The position numbers and the translations under genes are program-made. Below, in pieces: positions 19,324 through 29,968 of a DNA stretch of 64,000 bases (position 1 is the first letter of the stretch; every line of letters starts with the position of its first letter). The notes under the pieces are model-generated. The model worked only from the letters and a program-made list of their open reading frames with translations, made no database searches and was not told the DNA's origin. Origin of the DNA: an endosymbiont of Galathealinum brachiosum (lineage in GTDB: Bacteria; Pseudomonadota; Gammaproteobacteria; SZUA-229); NCBI GenBank assembly GCA_003349885.1, contig QFXC01000013.1, positions 372,001 to 436,000 of the forward strand, written 5' to 3'.

Positions 19324-19552
19324 TGTGAATCCTTATAACTACATGTTTTGCTTAAAAAGAGAGGCTGTATTATGCCTTAGAAAGCCCTGTGGCTTAAGGG
19401 TAAGAGTGCAAATAATTGAATTTAATCGGATTTATTTGATGTTTTACCGAGATGAGGCGCAAATAGAATATGTTAGCAACAATCATTAACTGCTTTTAAC
19501 CAGCAGTAGAATTTTTTCAATTTAATTGACTGGTTGTTTTTCGCCCTGTTAA

Positions 19553-19672
19553 GACACATATCCATCGGGGATGGAACGCATTTTTGGCGATCCGCCCCCT
19601 TACCGATGCCATCAAGAGTTTTACGGCGCCAGGAATTCACACCGTCAGTACCTGGTGGTGCGGATTAAGGTA
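19553..19672 (+). repeat. Dispersed repeat, copy 3 (divergent, 3'-truncated)
   Basis: Starts GACACATATCCATCGGGG, then GGGGATGGAACGC...GCGATCCGCCCCC as the 5' hairpin and the core GATGCCATCAAGAG plus TTTACGG. The right terminal repeat is absent. It occupies the 366-bp secA-M23 peptidase intergenic region, ending 17 bp from the peptidase stop. The remainder of that gap shows nothing I recognise. Confidence 0.75.
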
Positions 19673-19689
19673 ATAACTAAATTTTGACT

Positions 19690-20592
19690 CTATTTTCTTT
19701 GAACAAATTTCTGTGGGTTAATCTGACGACCATTCTTTATCACTTCAAAATGCACATGAGGCCCTGTAGATCTGCCTGTTGAGCCCATGAGAGATATTAC
19801 CTGACCCTTTTTAACCGTATCACCTACTGATACAAGATTGGTTTTATTATGACCATATCGCGTGATATAACCATTACCATGATTGATTTCTACTAAATTC
19901 CCATAACCATAACGTTTACTGGACCAGGTAATCACTCCGCCTGCAACAGCTAACACATCAGATCCTGATTTAGCCGCGAAATCCATACCTTTATGAAATT
20001 GAAGCTTGCCTGAAAAAGGGTTTGTACGCGTACCATAATAAGACGAAATCCAGCCTCGCTTAATGGGGCGACCAGCAGGAAATACTTCTTCCTGCATGTT
20101 ACTGCTAATTAGAATATTTTCTAAAACACGCAACTGCTGCTCTCGATCCTCTAACTCTGAAATGACAGCATCTATTTCACTACCAAAATCCATTTCCTGT
20201 AATCCCGGCTCATCCGGTCCACCTAACCCTGGATTATCTTCAAAATTAAATTCACCTCTATCAAGCTTTGCAATGGTGACAAGTTTTTGACCTAATGCGT
20301 TAAGACGCATGGCATGAGCCTGAATTTCACCTAATCTTGCTGCCAGAGCATCAATATCAGCTCGAGCATTAAAGCGAGTCTGATTAATCAATTGCCTCTG
20401 CAGTTTAATTTCCTGCTGAATTGAGCTAACACTGGAAGATGATGCCTGAGATTGACCAACCCAGTAGCCCATCATGCCTAGCGCCCCTGAAAATAACACC
20501 GCAAATACTGACAGCATCATGAATTGCACAGGACTGCCGATTTGTACACGACAGGGTCGACCTCTAAATTTACTTAATAATATTATATCCAT
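19690..20592 (-). CDS. M23 (LytM-type) peptidase, membrane anchored
   Basis: 300 residues with one N-terminal transmembrane segment (about 25-48), a coiled-coil-rich periplasmic linker (about 50-160) and a C-terminal LytM domain. Metal and catalytic residues are intact: HKGMDFAA, GYGNLVEINHGNG, YGHN and GPHVHFEV. It may cleave peptidoglycan cross-links or act at the envelope during division. The family member found between secA and dciA in pseudomonads has the same layout. Its direction is opposite to dciA. Confidence 0.92.
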   Translation of the reverse strand: MDIILLSKFRGRPCRVQIGSPVQFMMLSVFAVLFSGALGMMGYWVGQSQASSSSVSSIQQEIKLQRQLINQTRFNARADIDALAARLGEIQAHAMRLNALGQKLVTIAKLDRGEFNFEDNPGLGGPDEPGLQEMDFGSEIDAVISELEDREQQLRVLENILISSNMQEEVFPAGRPIKRGWISSYYGTRTNPFSGKLQFHKGMDFAAKSGSDVLAVAGGVITWSSKRYGYGNLVEINHGNGYITRYGHNKTNLVSVGDTVKKGQVISLMGSTGRSTGPHVHFEVIKNGRQINPQKFVQRK

Positions 20593-20762
20593 GCACGAAA
20601 ACTTTAATGTAATGTATAACCTTAAGAATACCCTATAAGCTATAATAGCCCAAATTCGATCAAAACTTAAAATATTTAACTCGAACAGGTGATTTTGACA
20701 TAAAATGACTAAACCACAAGTAATTGATCACTTTTATACAACAACTTTGAACAACGGTTAAA

Positions 20763-21179
20763 ATGGACAACATTTCAGAAAAACTCAACCTGAGATTTAT
20801 AAAAAAAGCGCTAGAACTTAAGCGCCTTAACCATGCCGTAAAGATTTCATTACCCGTAGACTGCCATGATCACATGGAAGTTGCTGATGTAAGAAGCAAT
20901 CAACTCATTATATTAACAGACTCTCCTGTCTGGCAGACACGATTACGTATGTATAGCCAAACGATATTAGAAGCCCTGCATCAGCACGCGGGAGTGAAAT
21001 TAACACGAGTAACGTTAAAACTCATTCCGCCTAAACGTATTGTAAAAGAGAAATCACCGGTTTTTCGCACATTAAGCGAAGATAACGCTAACCTTATAGA
21101 GCAAACCGCAAACTGCATTTCTGACCCTGCATTACAGGCTGCTCTGCTACAACTCTCTCGTAAAACAAAAAAGCCCTGA
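20763..21179 (+). CDS. dciA: DciA, DnaB helicase operator (DUF721)
   Basis: 138-residue protein of the DUF721/DciA family, the ancestral bacterial replicative-helicase loading factor in genomes lacking phage-type DnaC. The KH-like N-terminal domain is visible around residues 30-100 (LILTDSPVWQTRLRMYSQ, the family hallmark), followed by a variable basic tail. Position between M23 peptidase and lpxC is conserved in gammaproteobacteria. Its stop codon lies inside the stem of a strong bidirectional terminator. Confidence 0.9.
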   Translation: MDNISEKLNLRFIKKALELKRLNHAVKISLPVDCHDHMEVADVRSNQLIILTDSPVWQTRLRMYSQTILEALHQHAGVKLTRVTLKLIPPKRIVKEKSPVFRTLSEDNANLIEQTANCISDPALQAALLQLSRKTKKP

Positions 21180-21198
21180 ATTAGTTCAGGGCTTTTTT
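21167..21198. terminator. Bidirectional terminator between dciA and lpxC
   Basis: Perfect inverted repeat AAAAAAGCCCTGAA / TTCAGGGCTTTTTT with a 4-base loop. A/T runs on both sides allow it to end both the convergent dciA and lpxC transcripts. The dciA stop is inside the left arm. Confidence 0.9.
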
Positions 21199-21236
21199 GT
21201 TTTTAATAATTAAATACTATAAATTAAGAATAGGCA

Positions 21237-22148
21237 TTAAGCCTGTACTGGTTTTGAATATGAAATCGGAGATATCGACTCTTCATCTTCAAAGGTAACT
21301 TCTTCCCATGCTTCTGGTGTTGCTATTAATGTTTTTAACAATGCGTTATTTAGCGCATGACCTGAACGATAACCAGAATAAGCACCAATCAAACTATGAC
21401 CCAATAGATAAAGATCACCAATTGCATCTAATATTTTGTGTTTTACGAATTCATCCTGATAACGCAAACCATCTTCATTCAGTACACGAAACTCATCCAC
21501 ACCGATTGCATTATCTAAACTTGCGCCTAATGCCAGGTTACTTTCACGTAATTTTTCAAAATCACTCATAAATCCAAAAGTTCGCGCACGACTGACTTCT
21601 TTTACAAATGAAGTTGATGAGAAATCTATTTCAGCCTGTTGAGGTGCTCCATTAAAAACAGGGTGATCGAAATCTATAGTAAAACCTACTTTAAAGCCTT
21701 CAAATGGTTCAAATTTCGCCCATTTGTCTTCTTCTTCGACTAAAATTGTATTCTTGATTCTAATAAAACGCTTAGCGGCCTGCTGCTCTACTATACCTGC
21801 TGACTGCAGTAAAAACACAAATGGACCTGAACTACCATCCATAATAGGCACTTCATCTGCACTCACATCAACATACGCATTATCAATACCTAAACCTGCC
21901 ATTGCTGAAAGCAGATGCTCTACTGTTGATACTTTTGCGCCATTTTCACCAATTGTTGTTGATAACTTGGTATCACATACATTTTCTGCTTTTGCATGAA
22001 TATCTACAGGCTGATCAAGATCTACACGTCTAAATACAATGCCTGTGTCTGGCGATGCCGGACGTAAAGTTAGATATACCTTATTACCTGTGTGCAAACC
22101 AACGCCGGTTGCACGGATAACATTTTTGATGGTGCGTTGACAAATCAA
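21237..22148 (-). CDS. lpxC: LpxC, UDP-3-O-acyl-GlcNAc deacetylase
   Basis: Committed, zinc-dependent step of lipid A synthesis. 303 residues; N-terminal [18 protein letters not shown] is diagnostic. Zinc ligands appear in [12 protein letters not shown] (His near 79) and HKILDAIGD (His and Asp near 237-241). The general acid His lies in [10 protein letters not shown]. The start is TTG with AGGA 8 bp upstream. The acidic C-terminal tail after residue 285 is where FtsH/LapB-type control acts in E. coli, but this tail is not similar enough to predict it. It follows ftsZ after 226 bp of mostly featureless AT-rich DNA. Confidence 0.97.
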   Translation of the reverse strand: MICQRTIKNVIRATGVGLHTGNKVYLTLRPASPDTGIVFRRVDLDQPVDIHAKAENVCDTKLSTTIGENGAKVSTVEHLLSAMAGLGIDNAYVDVSADEVPIMDGSSGPFVFLLQSAGIVEQQAAKRFIRIKNTILVEEEDKWAKFEPFEGFKVGFTIDFDHPVFNGAPQQAEIDFSSTSFVKEVSRARTFGFMSDFEKLRESNLALGASLDNAIGVDEFRVLNEDGLRYQDEFVKHKILDAIGDLYLLGHSLIGAYSGYRSGHALNNALLKTLIATPEAWEEVTFEDEESISPISYSKPVQA

Positions 22149-22374
22149 GTCAATATTCCTTAATAATGGCCATTATTCATGGCGATATTGCCCACTGGAC
22201 AAATTTGCACGAATTATACATGCTTTTGTCACAATTTGAACATAATTAAATGTTAATAAAAGAATATTATAGGCAAGTTTACTAACAAAACATTAAACTT
22301 GCGCACAGTTTTTAGATATTACCTTAGCTTGATAATATCTTACCTGAGCAATTTATACCTTTTATTGAGCACTT

Positions 22375-23511
22375 TTAATCAGCCTGACGTCGCAAAAATG
22401 CAGGAATATCCAGCATTTCATCATCCAGTGAGCCAGACAAACCATCACCCACAGCTTTTTTACGCTGAATTGTAGGTTTATCATAATCCCCATAATCAAC
22501 ATCACCGGTGGTAGTTCGCTTCACAATCTTCATAGGGTCTTTACTCATACCAGCAGGCGCCTGACCTAAACCAGTTGCAACAACCGTTACTCGTAACTGA
22601 TCTTCTAATTCAGGGTCTATAGCTGTACCCATTACAACGATGGCCTCATCTGATGCAAATGAACTTATTATTGCACCGATATCTTCAAACTCACCCAAAG
22701 TTAAGTTAGTACCAGTTACATTAACAAGAATACCTCGTGCACCCGAAATATTTACATCTTCTAATAATGGACTAGCAACCGCAGCTTCAGCAGCTTCTGC
22801 CGCACGACTCTCACCACAAGCAATACCTGATCCCATCATACCCATGCCATTTTGTGACATTACTGTACGTACATCCGCGAAATCCACATTGATCACACCA
22901 GGGTGTGTAATTAACTCAGTAATACCCTGAACCGCATTATGCAAAACATCGTTTGCACCGTTAAATGCATTCATTAAATCAAACTCACGCCCATAAACAC
23001 TTAATAATTTATCATTGGGAATAGTTATTAATGAATCAACATGCTGACTTAGTTCCTGTATGCCCTGCTGCGCAATCTTCATTCGATTAGCGCCTTCAAA
23101 CACAAATGGTTTTGTTACTACACCAACACAAAGTATGCCCATGTCTCTGGCAATTTGAGCTACAACTGGAGCTGCACCGGTACCGGTTCCACCACCCATA
23201 CCAGCAGTAACAAAAATCATGTCGGCACCCATAATAATTTCCTGGATACGCTCACGATCTTCTAAAGCTGCCTGACGACCAACATCCGGGTTAGCACCGG
23301 CACCAAGACCTTTAGTTATATTGGTACCAATCTGTAACGATGTGGCTCCACTGATTTTAGTCAGTGCCTGTGCATCTGTATTTGCACAAATAAAATCCAC
23401 GCCCTCTATACCTGTGGACATCATGTGCGTTACAGCATTACCACCGCCACCACCAACGCCTACTACTTTTATGACAGCGTCTTGAGCAACTGAATCCATC
23501 AATTCAAACAT
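22375..23511 (-). CDS. ftsZ: FtsZ, tubulin-like division GTPase
   Basis: Forms the Z ring. 378 residues from the chosen ATG, which has AGGAG 7 bp upstream; an in-frame ATG 15 bp earlier overlaps that ribosome site and is rejected. The GTP-binding signature [13 protein letters not shown] is near residue 104, with the T7 loop [11 protein letters not shown]. The conserved C-terminal peptide [11 protein letters not shown] is the docking site for FtsA, ZipA and ZapD; zapD is also encoded in this window. Last gene of the dcw cluster, 108 bp after ftsA. Confidence 0.98.
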   Translation of the reverse strand: MFELMDSVAQDAVIKVVGVGGGGGNAVTHMMSTGIEGVDFICANTDAQALTKISGATSLQIGTNITKGLGAGANPDVGRQAALEDRERIQEIIMGADMIFVTAGMGGGTGTGAAPVVAQIARDMGILCVGVVTKPFVFEGANRMKIAQQGIQELSQHVDSLITIPNDKLLSVYGREFDLMNAFNGANDVLHNAVQGITELITHPGVINVDFADVRTVMSQNGMGMMGSGIACGESRAAEAAEAAVASPLLEDVNISGARGILVNVTGTNLTLGEFEDIGAIISSFASDEAIVVMGTAIDPELEDQLRVTVVATGLGQAPAGMSKDPMKIVKRTTTGDVDYGDYDKPTIQRKKAVGDGLSGSLDDEMLDIPAFLRRQAD

Positions 23512-23619
23512 GTGTGATCTCCTCATTTGTATTATTATTCAAACAAAAATTAATTGTCTGAGATTTAATTTTAAAATTTTGTTGTACCCCGTACTTCAAA
23601 GGGCATTTTATTTTCGGTT

Positions 23620-24855
23620 TTAAAAGTTCCCCTGGAACCAGTTTTTCATTCGTCCCCATACGCCTTTCATGCCCCCTTCTGTTGAGAAATATTGAGTACC
23701 GCTACTTTGATGTTGCTCACCAAATAACAACAGGCCTACACCCGTTGCATGGATTGGATTTGAAACCACATCAGCTAAACCACTAACATACTGTGGCGAT
23801 CCGAGTCGTACTGGCATGTGGAATATTTCTTCCGCCAAATCCACAACACCTTCCATTTTTGAACTGCCGCCAGTCATAACAATACCCGCAGCAATAATAT
23901 CTTCAAATCCGCTTTTTCTTAACTCAGCCTGCACCAGACTAAGTAATTCATCATAACGAGGCTCAACCACTTCGGCTAAAGTCTGGCGTGATAATTTACG
24001 TGCTGGTCTGTCACCCACACTGGGCACTTCAATGGTTTCATCCGCATTAGCCAACTGGCGTAAAGCGCATGCATATTTAATTTTTATTTCATCTGCATAT
24101 TTAGTCGGTGTACGTAAAGCAACAGCAATATCATTTGTTACCTGATCACCTGCTATTGGTATCACTGCAGTATGTTTTATTGCGCCTTCTGAAAACACAG
24201 CAATATCCGTTGTACCACCGCCGATATCAACCAGACAAACACCTAACTCTTTTTCATCTTCTGTTAATACAGAATAACTGGAAGCAAGTTGCTCTAAAAT
24301 AATATCGTCAACTTCAAGCCCGCATCGCCTTACACATTTAATAATATTTTGAGCCGCACCAACCGCACCTGTCACAAGATGCACTTTAGCTTCTAAGCGA
24401 ACACCAGACATACCAATAGGTTCACGTATACCTTCCTGCTCATCTATAATAAATTCCTGTGGAAGAATATGAAGAATGCGCTGATCTGCAGGAATAGCGA
24501 CGGCTCTCGCTGCATCAATAACACGATCTAAATCCATCTCACTTACTTCACGATCTTTTATCGCAACAATACCGTGAGAATTTATACTTTTTATATGGCT
24601 ACCAGCTATACCAGCGTAAACCGAGTTGATTTGACAACCAGCCATTAATTCAGCTTCTTCAACCGCTCGTTGAATAGATTGCACTGTAGATTCGATATTA
24701 ACTACAACACCTTTCTTCAAACCTCTAGACGGATGCGAACCCAGACCTATAATCTCAACATCACCTTCAGGTGTTATTTCGCCTACTATTGCAACGACCT
24801 TAGAAGTACCAATATCCAGCCCAACAATTAAATTTTTATCTGTTTTTTTTGTCAT
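23620..24855 (-). CDS. ftsA: FtsA, actin-like Z-ring membrane tether
   Basis: Tethers FtsZ to the membrane and recruits later division proteins. 411 residues. The actin-fold phosphate loops are VGLDIGTSKV near the N-terminus and VDIGGGTTDIAVF near 207, with the adenosine motif GIVMTGGSSKMEG. The C-terminal amphipathic membrane-targeting helix is visible as GVWGRMKNWFQGNF. RBS AGGA precedes the ATG. It starts 5 bp after ftsQ. Confidence 0.98.
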   Translation of the reverse strand: MTKKTDKNLIVGLDIGTSKVVAIVGEITPEGDVEIIGLGSHPSRGLKKGVVVNIESTVQSIQRAVEEAELMAGCQINSVYAGIAGSHIKSINSHGIVAIKDREVSEMDLDRVIDAARAVAIPADQRILHILPQEFIIDEQEGIREPIGMSGVRLEAKVHLVTGAVGAAQNIIKCVRRCGLEVDDIILEQLASSYSVLTEDEKELGVCLVDIGGGTTDIAVFSEGAIKHTAVIPIAGDQVTNDIAVALRTPTKYADEIKIKYACALRQLANADETIEVPSVGDRPARKLSRQTLAEVVEPRYDELLSLVQAELRKSGFEDIIAAGIVMTGGSSKMEGVVDLAEEIFHMPVRLGSPQYVSGLADVVSNPIHATGVGLLLFGEQHQSSGTQYFSTEGGMKGVWGRMKNWFQGNF

Positions 24856-24860
24856 TATTC

Positions 24861-25679
24861 CTATGCCTCTTTCCAGGCTACTGAAAAGCCGTTGGTATAC
24901 CGCATATCTATATGTTTAATTTTACGTTTTTGTGTTTCCAGCGTTTCTTTATAAACTGAAACAAAACGATTTAATCGCTCATGCATTTGTTTACGCCCCA
25001 ATCTTAATTCCATTCCAGTTGTCATTCTTAATGTCCAGGATCTTCGTGCATTCATTTCTATTTTTTCTATATACAAACCTGTTTCTAATAACCAGGCCTG
25101 CATTCGCGCAAGCTCCTGCAACATTAACTTGTGCTGCCCCTGAGGCCCTGATAAATGTGGCAATTTAACAGTCGGTTTATTTGCAGGCTCAAACAACTCA
25201 CCCTTAGCACTGACAACTCCATTATCACCCCATAATACAACCGGCTTTTTCTCAATAACTCTAACCAGTAGCTTGTCTGGCCATTGACGTCTTACCGAAA
25301 CATCTTCTACCCAGGGCAAATCCACTAATGCATTTCTTACCTCTGGTAAATCAACATTGAAAAACCCACCATTTACAACAGGTATCGCTTTATCCTGCAA
25401 TTTCCCTTTATCAAGAAAATCAAATTCACCTTCAATCTTTACTGACTGTATGGGTAACATTTGATCTAGATTGATTTTGTTATGCACAATCAATACAAGT
25501 AACAAAGCAGCCATAGCTGAAAGAAACTTCGGCTTCCATATAAAAACAATAAACTCTTTTAAACGATTCGTGATTTTACCAATATCACGTTTTTTTATTA
25601 TTTCACCTCTAACGGCCTGACGTTTATTTAATTTGTTTTTTTTGTTTTTATTTATACCTACCCTATATTTGTTATCCAT
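24861..25679 (-). CDS. ftsQ: FtsQ, divisome POTRA protein
   Basis: Bitopic membrane protein that links early and late divisome parts with FtsL and FtsB. About 272 residues: a basic cytoplasmic N-terminus (many Lys), one transmembrane helix (about 50-68), a POTRA domain (IQSVKIEGEFDFL, LPWVEDVSVRRQWPDKLLVRV) and a beta domain. I choose ATG 25679, about 10 bp after AAGGG; a GTG 12 bp earlier is in frame but overlaps that site. The start overlaps the ddl stop by 8 bp. Confidence 0.94.
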   Translation of the reverse strand: MDNKYRVGINKNKKNKLNKRQAVRGEIIKKRDIGKITNRLKEFIVFIWKPKFLSAMAALLLVLIVHNKINLDQMLPIQSVKIEGEFDFLDKGKLQDKAIPVVNGGFFNVDLPEVRNALVDLPWVEDVSVRRQWPDKLLVRVIEKKPVVLWGDNGVVSAKGELFEPANKPTVKLPHLSGPQGQHKLMLQELARMQAWLLETGLYIEKIEMNARRSWTLRMTTGMELRLGRKQMHERLNRFVSVYKETLETQKRKIKHIDMRYTNGFSVAWKEA

Positions 25680-26589
25680 GAACTGATGCACCCTTAAGTA
25701 TCTCTAACACCAGATTTTCAAATGTTAATCCCGCCTGTTTTGCTGCCATTGGAACCAGACTATGATCTGTCATTCCAGGAATCATATTTACTTCTATTAA
25801 CCATGGATGTTTATCTTTATCTAACATAAAGTCTACTCGACCCCAGCCTTCTCCCATTACAGCTTTGAATGCTTTAAACATTAATTCGGCTAATTCAGTT
25901 TCAAAACTTTCATCTAGACCGCACGGACAGATATAACGAGTATCATTTGAAACATACTTAGCCTGATAATCATAAAATTCATTATCTGTCTCAAGACGAA
26001 TCATTGGCAAAACCTGCTCACCTAATATTGCAGCAGTATATTCTTCACCCTGTATAAATTTTTCAGCCATAATAACCCCGCCACAATCACATGCTTTTTT
26101 CCATGCGGGTATCATTTCATCATGCGAATTAACTTTACTAATACCAATACTCGAACCCTCTAATACAGGCTTGATCATCAATGGCAAACCTAAAGCGTCT
26201 AACGCTCTATCACAGTCCGATTCATTCTTTAATTCAATAAAGTCTGGGGTAGGCAAACCCATTCCACGCCACAACTGTTTACAACGTGACTTATCCATAG
26301 CCAGAGAAGAACCTAGTACACCAGAACCTGTATAGGGCATTTCCAACACATCTAAAAGCCCCTGAATAACACCATCTTCACCGCCACGTCCATGCAACAC
26401 ATTAAATACATGACTAAAATCACCTTCACGCAATTGCTGACAAATATCACGACCAACATCAATTGCCGTAACTTTAACTCCCTGCTTTTTTAAAGCTTCA
26501 TAGACTGCCTGGCCACTATTTAAAGAAATCTCTCTTTCAGCTGACCAGCCGCCCATAAATACAGCCACATTTTCAAAATTACTCATCAT
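25672..26589 (-). CDS. ddl: D-alanine--D-alanine ligase
   Basis: Makes the D-Ala-D-Ala dipeptide for peptidoglycan precursors. About 305 residues with ATP-grasp motifs: FNVLHGRGGEDG, the substrate Ser in LEGSSIGISK, RVDFMLDK and WLIEVNMIPGMTDHSLVP. The chosen ATG 26589 has GGAG 6 bp upstream and overlaps the murB stop. DdlB-type position inside the dcw cluster between murB and ftsQ. Confidence 0.97.
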   Translation of the reverse strand: MMSNFENVAVFMGGWSAEREISLNSGQAVYEALKKQGVKVTAIDVGRDICQQLREGDFSHVFNVLHGRGGEDGVIQGLLDVLEMPYTGSGVLGSSLAMDKSRCKQLWRGMGLPTPDFIELKNESDCDRALDALGLPLMIKPVLEGSSIGISKVNSHDEMIPAWKKACDCGGVIMAEKFIQGEEYTAAILGEQVLPMIRLETDNEFYDYQAKYVSNDTRYICPCGLDESFETELAELMFKAFKAVMGEGWGRVDFMLDKDKHPWLIEVNMIPGMTDHSLVPMAAKQAGLTFENLVLEILKGASVHG

Positions 26590-27484
26590 CAGCTTCTCCG
26601 ACAATTTTCACTTCTGTTTGTAACTCGACACCCTGGTCTTTTTTTACTGTTTTTTGTACGTGATTTATTAAATTTTCAACATCACTTGCTTTTGCATTAT
26701 TCTCGTTAATAATAAAATTAGCGTGTTTTTCAGATACAACCGCACCACCAATTGAGTAACCTTTCAATCCACACTGCTCAATCAACCTTGCCGCATAATC
26801 ATTTTGTGGATTTTTAAAGACCGAACCACAACTAGGCAGCCCAGTTGGTTGTGTTTTAGCTCTTTTATCCAACAAATCTCTAACTCTTAATGCTGCCTCA
26901 TTTCCATCACCCGATTTAAACTGCAACTCAGCACTAATGAACCATTCATCTTTATGCCCACTTACACTGCGATAATTTATCGCATAATCTTTATTTGTTC
27001 GTGTATAAGTATTTCCCTGTTTATCAATAGTAATAACAGACTTAACAAGAGGCCATGTTTCACCACCAAAAGCACCAGCATTCATAGCTAAAGCCCCCCC
27101 AAACAAACCGGGGATTCCTGCAAAAAACTCACCTCCAATCAGATTATTTCGGTGACATAGTCTCGCCAGCTTCGCGCAGCTTGTTCCCGCTCCTACTCGC
27201 AGACAGTTATCGTCCAAAACTTCAATTTCAGACAAACTTCCTTTTAAAGAAATAACCGTACCTCTGATACCCTTATCCCTAACCAGTAAGTTACTACCAA
27301 GACCCAGAAACATAATATTTTCATCTTCTGGTAACTGATTAATAAAAGCAGCAAGATCATCCATATCTTCAGGCGTGTAAAACTTATCAGCCGCTCCACC
27401 AATTTTCCAGCTGGTGTGTTTAGCCATAGATTCATCAATCAGCAACGTACCTTTGAAATTATGTAAGCTGGAAGCAGCCATCAT
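26579..27484 (-). CDS. murB: MurB, UDP-N-acetylenolpyruvoylglucosamine reductase
   Basis: Flavoenzyme that reduces enolpyruvyl-UDP-GlcNAc to UDP-MurNAc. 301 residues, the type II (short) form. FAD-binding residues appear in HTSWKIGG and LGLGSNLLVRDKG. AGIPGLFGGALAMNAGAFG follows. The catalytic Ser is in PSCGSVFKNP and the late Glu in the C-terminal region. ATGA overlap with murC. Confidence 0.97.
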   Translation of the reverse strand: MMAASSLHNFKGTLLIDESMAKHTSWKIGGAADKFYTPEDMDDLAAFINQLPEDENIMFLGLGSNLLVRDKGIRGTVISLKGSLSEIEVLDDNCLRVGAGTSCAKLARLCHRNNLIGGEFFAGIPGLFGGALAMNAGAFGGETWPLVKSVITIDKQGNTYTRTNKDYAINYRSVSGHKDEWFISAELQFKSGDGNEAALRVRDLLDKRAKTQPTGLPSCGSVFKNPQNDYAARLIEQCGLKGYSIGGAVVSEKHANFIINENNAKASDVENLINHVQKTVKKDQGVELQTEVKIVGEADDE

Positions 27485-28890
27485 TTTGCTAATGCCTCCG
27501 GTAATTTCTCAGCTATTGAACCAATACTTCCTGCCCCTAGAGTAAGCAGTACATCACCTTTATTAATTATATTTATTATCGAGTTATTTAAATCTTTTAA
27601 ATTTTCTACAAAAACCGGATTAACGCGGCCTCTTGCACGAATAGCTGCGCACAGTGCACGTCCATCGGCCCCTGCTATATGCTCTTCACCCGCTGAATAT
27701 ATTTCAGTTACTATTAATGCATCTGCCATAGATAACACATTACTAAAGTCTTCAAATAAATCACGTGTACGCGTGTAACGATGAGGCTGAAAAACAACAA
27801 CAATCCGACGCTCACTCCAAGCATTTTTTGATGCTTCAAGTGTCGCTTTTATTTCAGTTGGGTGATGCCCGTAATCATCTACTAGTAACACATTCCCTTT
27901 AACGGTTTCAATCTCACCATACTGCTGCATTCGTCGACCAATACCATCAAACTCCTGCAATGCTTTTTGCATCTTATCTGTACCTACACCTAACAGGTGA
28001 GCAACTGTAATTGCAGCCAGTGAATTTAATACATTATGTTTACCCGGCATGTTCAATGTTATTTCTGTTACTTCATCAACCTCAGGTAACACAAGATCAT
28101 AATGACATTGCATGCCATTACATTTGATATTTACGGCTTTGACATCCGCCTCTGACTCAATACCATAGGTAACTACAGGTCGTGATATTTTATTCATGAT
28201 CTGTTTGTTTTCTGAATCATCCAGACAGATTATGGCTTTACCGTAAAATGGTAAATGATGTAAAAACTCAACAAATGAATGCTTGTAACGATCAAAATCA
28301 CCATCATGTGTTTCCAGATGATCTGCATCGATATTAGTTACAACGGCCATCATCGGCTGCAACAACAAAAATGAAGCATCACTTTCATCTGCTTCAGCAA
28401 CAAAATATTTGCCTTCACCCAACTTTGCATTTGTTGCAGCACTATTTAATTTACCACCAATCACATATGTTGGATCAAGGCCAGCCTCTATTAACAAACT
28501 CGCAGTTAAACTGGTAGTTGTTGTTTTTCCATGCGTACCCGCAATGGCAATACCATGTCTGAAACGCATAATTTCAGCTAACATTTCAGCACGTCGAATA
28601 ACAGGAATACGGTGTTCTTTTGCTGCCACAACTTCAACATTGTCAGTCGATATTGCTGTTGAAACCACAACCACTTCTACATCTTTTACATTACTGGCTT
28701 TCTGACCAATATATACAGTCGCCCCCTGAGCAAGCAGACGTTCTATAGCTGCATTTTTTTTAACATCTGAACCAGAAACTTTATATCCAAGATTCAATAA
28801 AACTTCTGCTATGCCGCACATACCGACACCACCGATACCAACGAAATGTACTCGCTGTATTTTTCTCATGGGATGGGTTTCAATTAACAT
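27481..28890 (-). CDS. murC: MurC, UDP-MurNAc--L-alanine ligase
   Basis: Adds the first amino acid of the stem peptide. 469 residues with the Rossmann-like HFVGIGGVGMCGIAE, the ATP loop GTHGKTTTT near 120, EADESDASF and the Mur-ligase C-terminal DDYGHHPTEI. The start ATG at 28890 has a near-perfect AGGAGGG that lies inside the end of murG, so the two overlap by 11 bp. This supports the longer N-terminus over the internal ATG at MRKIQR. Confidence 0.98.
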   Translation of the reverse strand: MLIETHPMRKIQRVHFVGIGGVGMCGIAEVLLNLGYKVSGSDVKKNAAIERLLAQGATVYIGQKASNVKDVEVVVVSTAISTDNVEVVAAKEHRIPVIRRAEMLAEIMRFRHGIAIAGTHGKTTTTSLTASLLIEAGLDPTYVIGGKLNSAATNAKLGEGKYFVAEADESDASFLLLQPMMAVVTNIDADHLETHDGDFDRYKHSFVEFLHHLPFYGKAIICLDDSENKQIMNKISRPVVTYGIESEADVKAVNIKCNGMQCHYDLVLPEVDEVTEITLNMPGKHNVLNSLAAITVAHLLGVGTDKMQKALQEFDGIGRRMQQYGEIETVKGNVLLVDDYGHHPTEIKATLEASKNAWSERRIVVVFQPHRYTRTRDLFEDFSNVLSMADALIVTEIYSAGEEHIAGADGRALCAAIRARGRVNPVFVENLKDLNNSIINIINKGDVLLTLGAGSIGSIAEKLPEALAK

Positions 28891-29968
28891 CGTACCCTCC
28901 TGCCATTAAACAAGCTTCAGCAACCAGTTTTGTTGACTCTGGCATTCCAAGTTGTCTTGCTTTATTTGCCATTTCTAAAGTTTTTTCACGATCCATATCT
29001 TTTAAAACATCAACTAAAGTATCAACATTTAAATCATTCTGATTTAATAAAATAGCTGCACCTGCATCGCTTAAATACTTTGCATTGTATGTCTGATGAT
29101 CATCTACTGCATATGGGTAAGGCACCAGAACAGAAGCAACACCCGCTGCAGCTAATTCAGAAACTGTCATTGCACCCGCACGACAAATAACCAGATCAGC
29201 CCATGAATACATTGATTCCATATCATCAATATATTCAAGCACCTCTGCTTTTATTTTTAGATGCGAATAATTTAAGCGTGTCTGATCAAAATTACCCGGA
29301 CCCGCCTGATGTTTAATTTTTAACTCTCGGTCCTGTAATATTTTTGCACATGCCTGAGGTACAATTTCATTTAATCGTGCAGCACCAAGACTGCCTCCAA
29401 ACACAAGAATTCGTAATGCCCCATCACGCTCTTTATTTCTCTGCTGAGGAGACGACAATGATGTTATTGATCTTCTCACAGGGTTACCAACATGAACCGT
29501 TTCAGTTTTAAATCCACCTGGAAATGCTTCCATAACTTTATTTGCTATTCTGGATAACATACGGTTACTCATGCCTGGCACTGCATTTTGTTCATGTATA
29601 AGTAGTGGAGTGCGAGTTACCCATGCCATTAAACCACCGGGTGCTGATACAAAACCGCCCATACCTAAAACAACTGATGGCTTACGTTTATGTAATATTT
29701 TAACCGCCTGATAACAGGCCATAATAATTTTTAGTGGCGCAAGTAATAATGTAAATAATCCTTTGCCACGCAGACCACTCATACCTAACCAGTCAACATC
29801 AATACCTGCCTCTGGAACCAGGCGCGCCTCTATACCTTTCTTTGTCCCCATCCAGACCACTGGAACTCCTCGTTGCTTTAATTCGTCAGCAACTGCAAGC
29901 GCAGGGTATACATGTCCTCCTGTACCACCGGCCATAATCATAACGGGACGCATTAATACATCATTCAT
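28880..29968 (-). CDS. murG: MurG, lipid II-forming GlcNAc transferase
   Basis: Peripheral membrane glycosyltransferase that adds GlcNAc to lipid I. 362 residues. Gly-rich loops GGTGGHVYPALAVA and GMGGFVSAPGG lie in the acceptor half. The UDP-GlcNAc site includes GGSLGAARLNE and CRAGAMTVSELAAAGVASVLVPYP. AGGAGG precedes the ATG; 4-bp overlap with ftsW. Confidence 0.98.
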   Translation of the reverse strand: MNDVLMRPVMIMAGGTGGHVYPALAVADELKQRGVPVVWMGTKKGIEARLVPEAGIDVDWLGMSGLRGKGLFTLLLAPLKIIMACYQAVKILHKRKPSVVLGMGGFVSAPGGLMAWVTRTPLLIHEQNAVPGMSNRMLSRIANKVMEAFPGGFKTETVHVGNPVRRSITSLSSPQQRNKERDGALRILVFGGSLGAARLNEIVPQACAKILQDRELKIKHQAGPGNFDQTRLNYSHLKIKAEVLEYIDDMESMYSWADLVICRAGAMTVSELAAAGVASVLVPYPYAVDDHQTYNAKYLSDAGAAILLNQNDLNVDTLVDVLKDMDREKTLEMANKARQLGMPESTKLVAEACLMAGGYDVN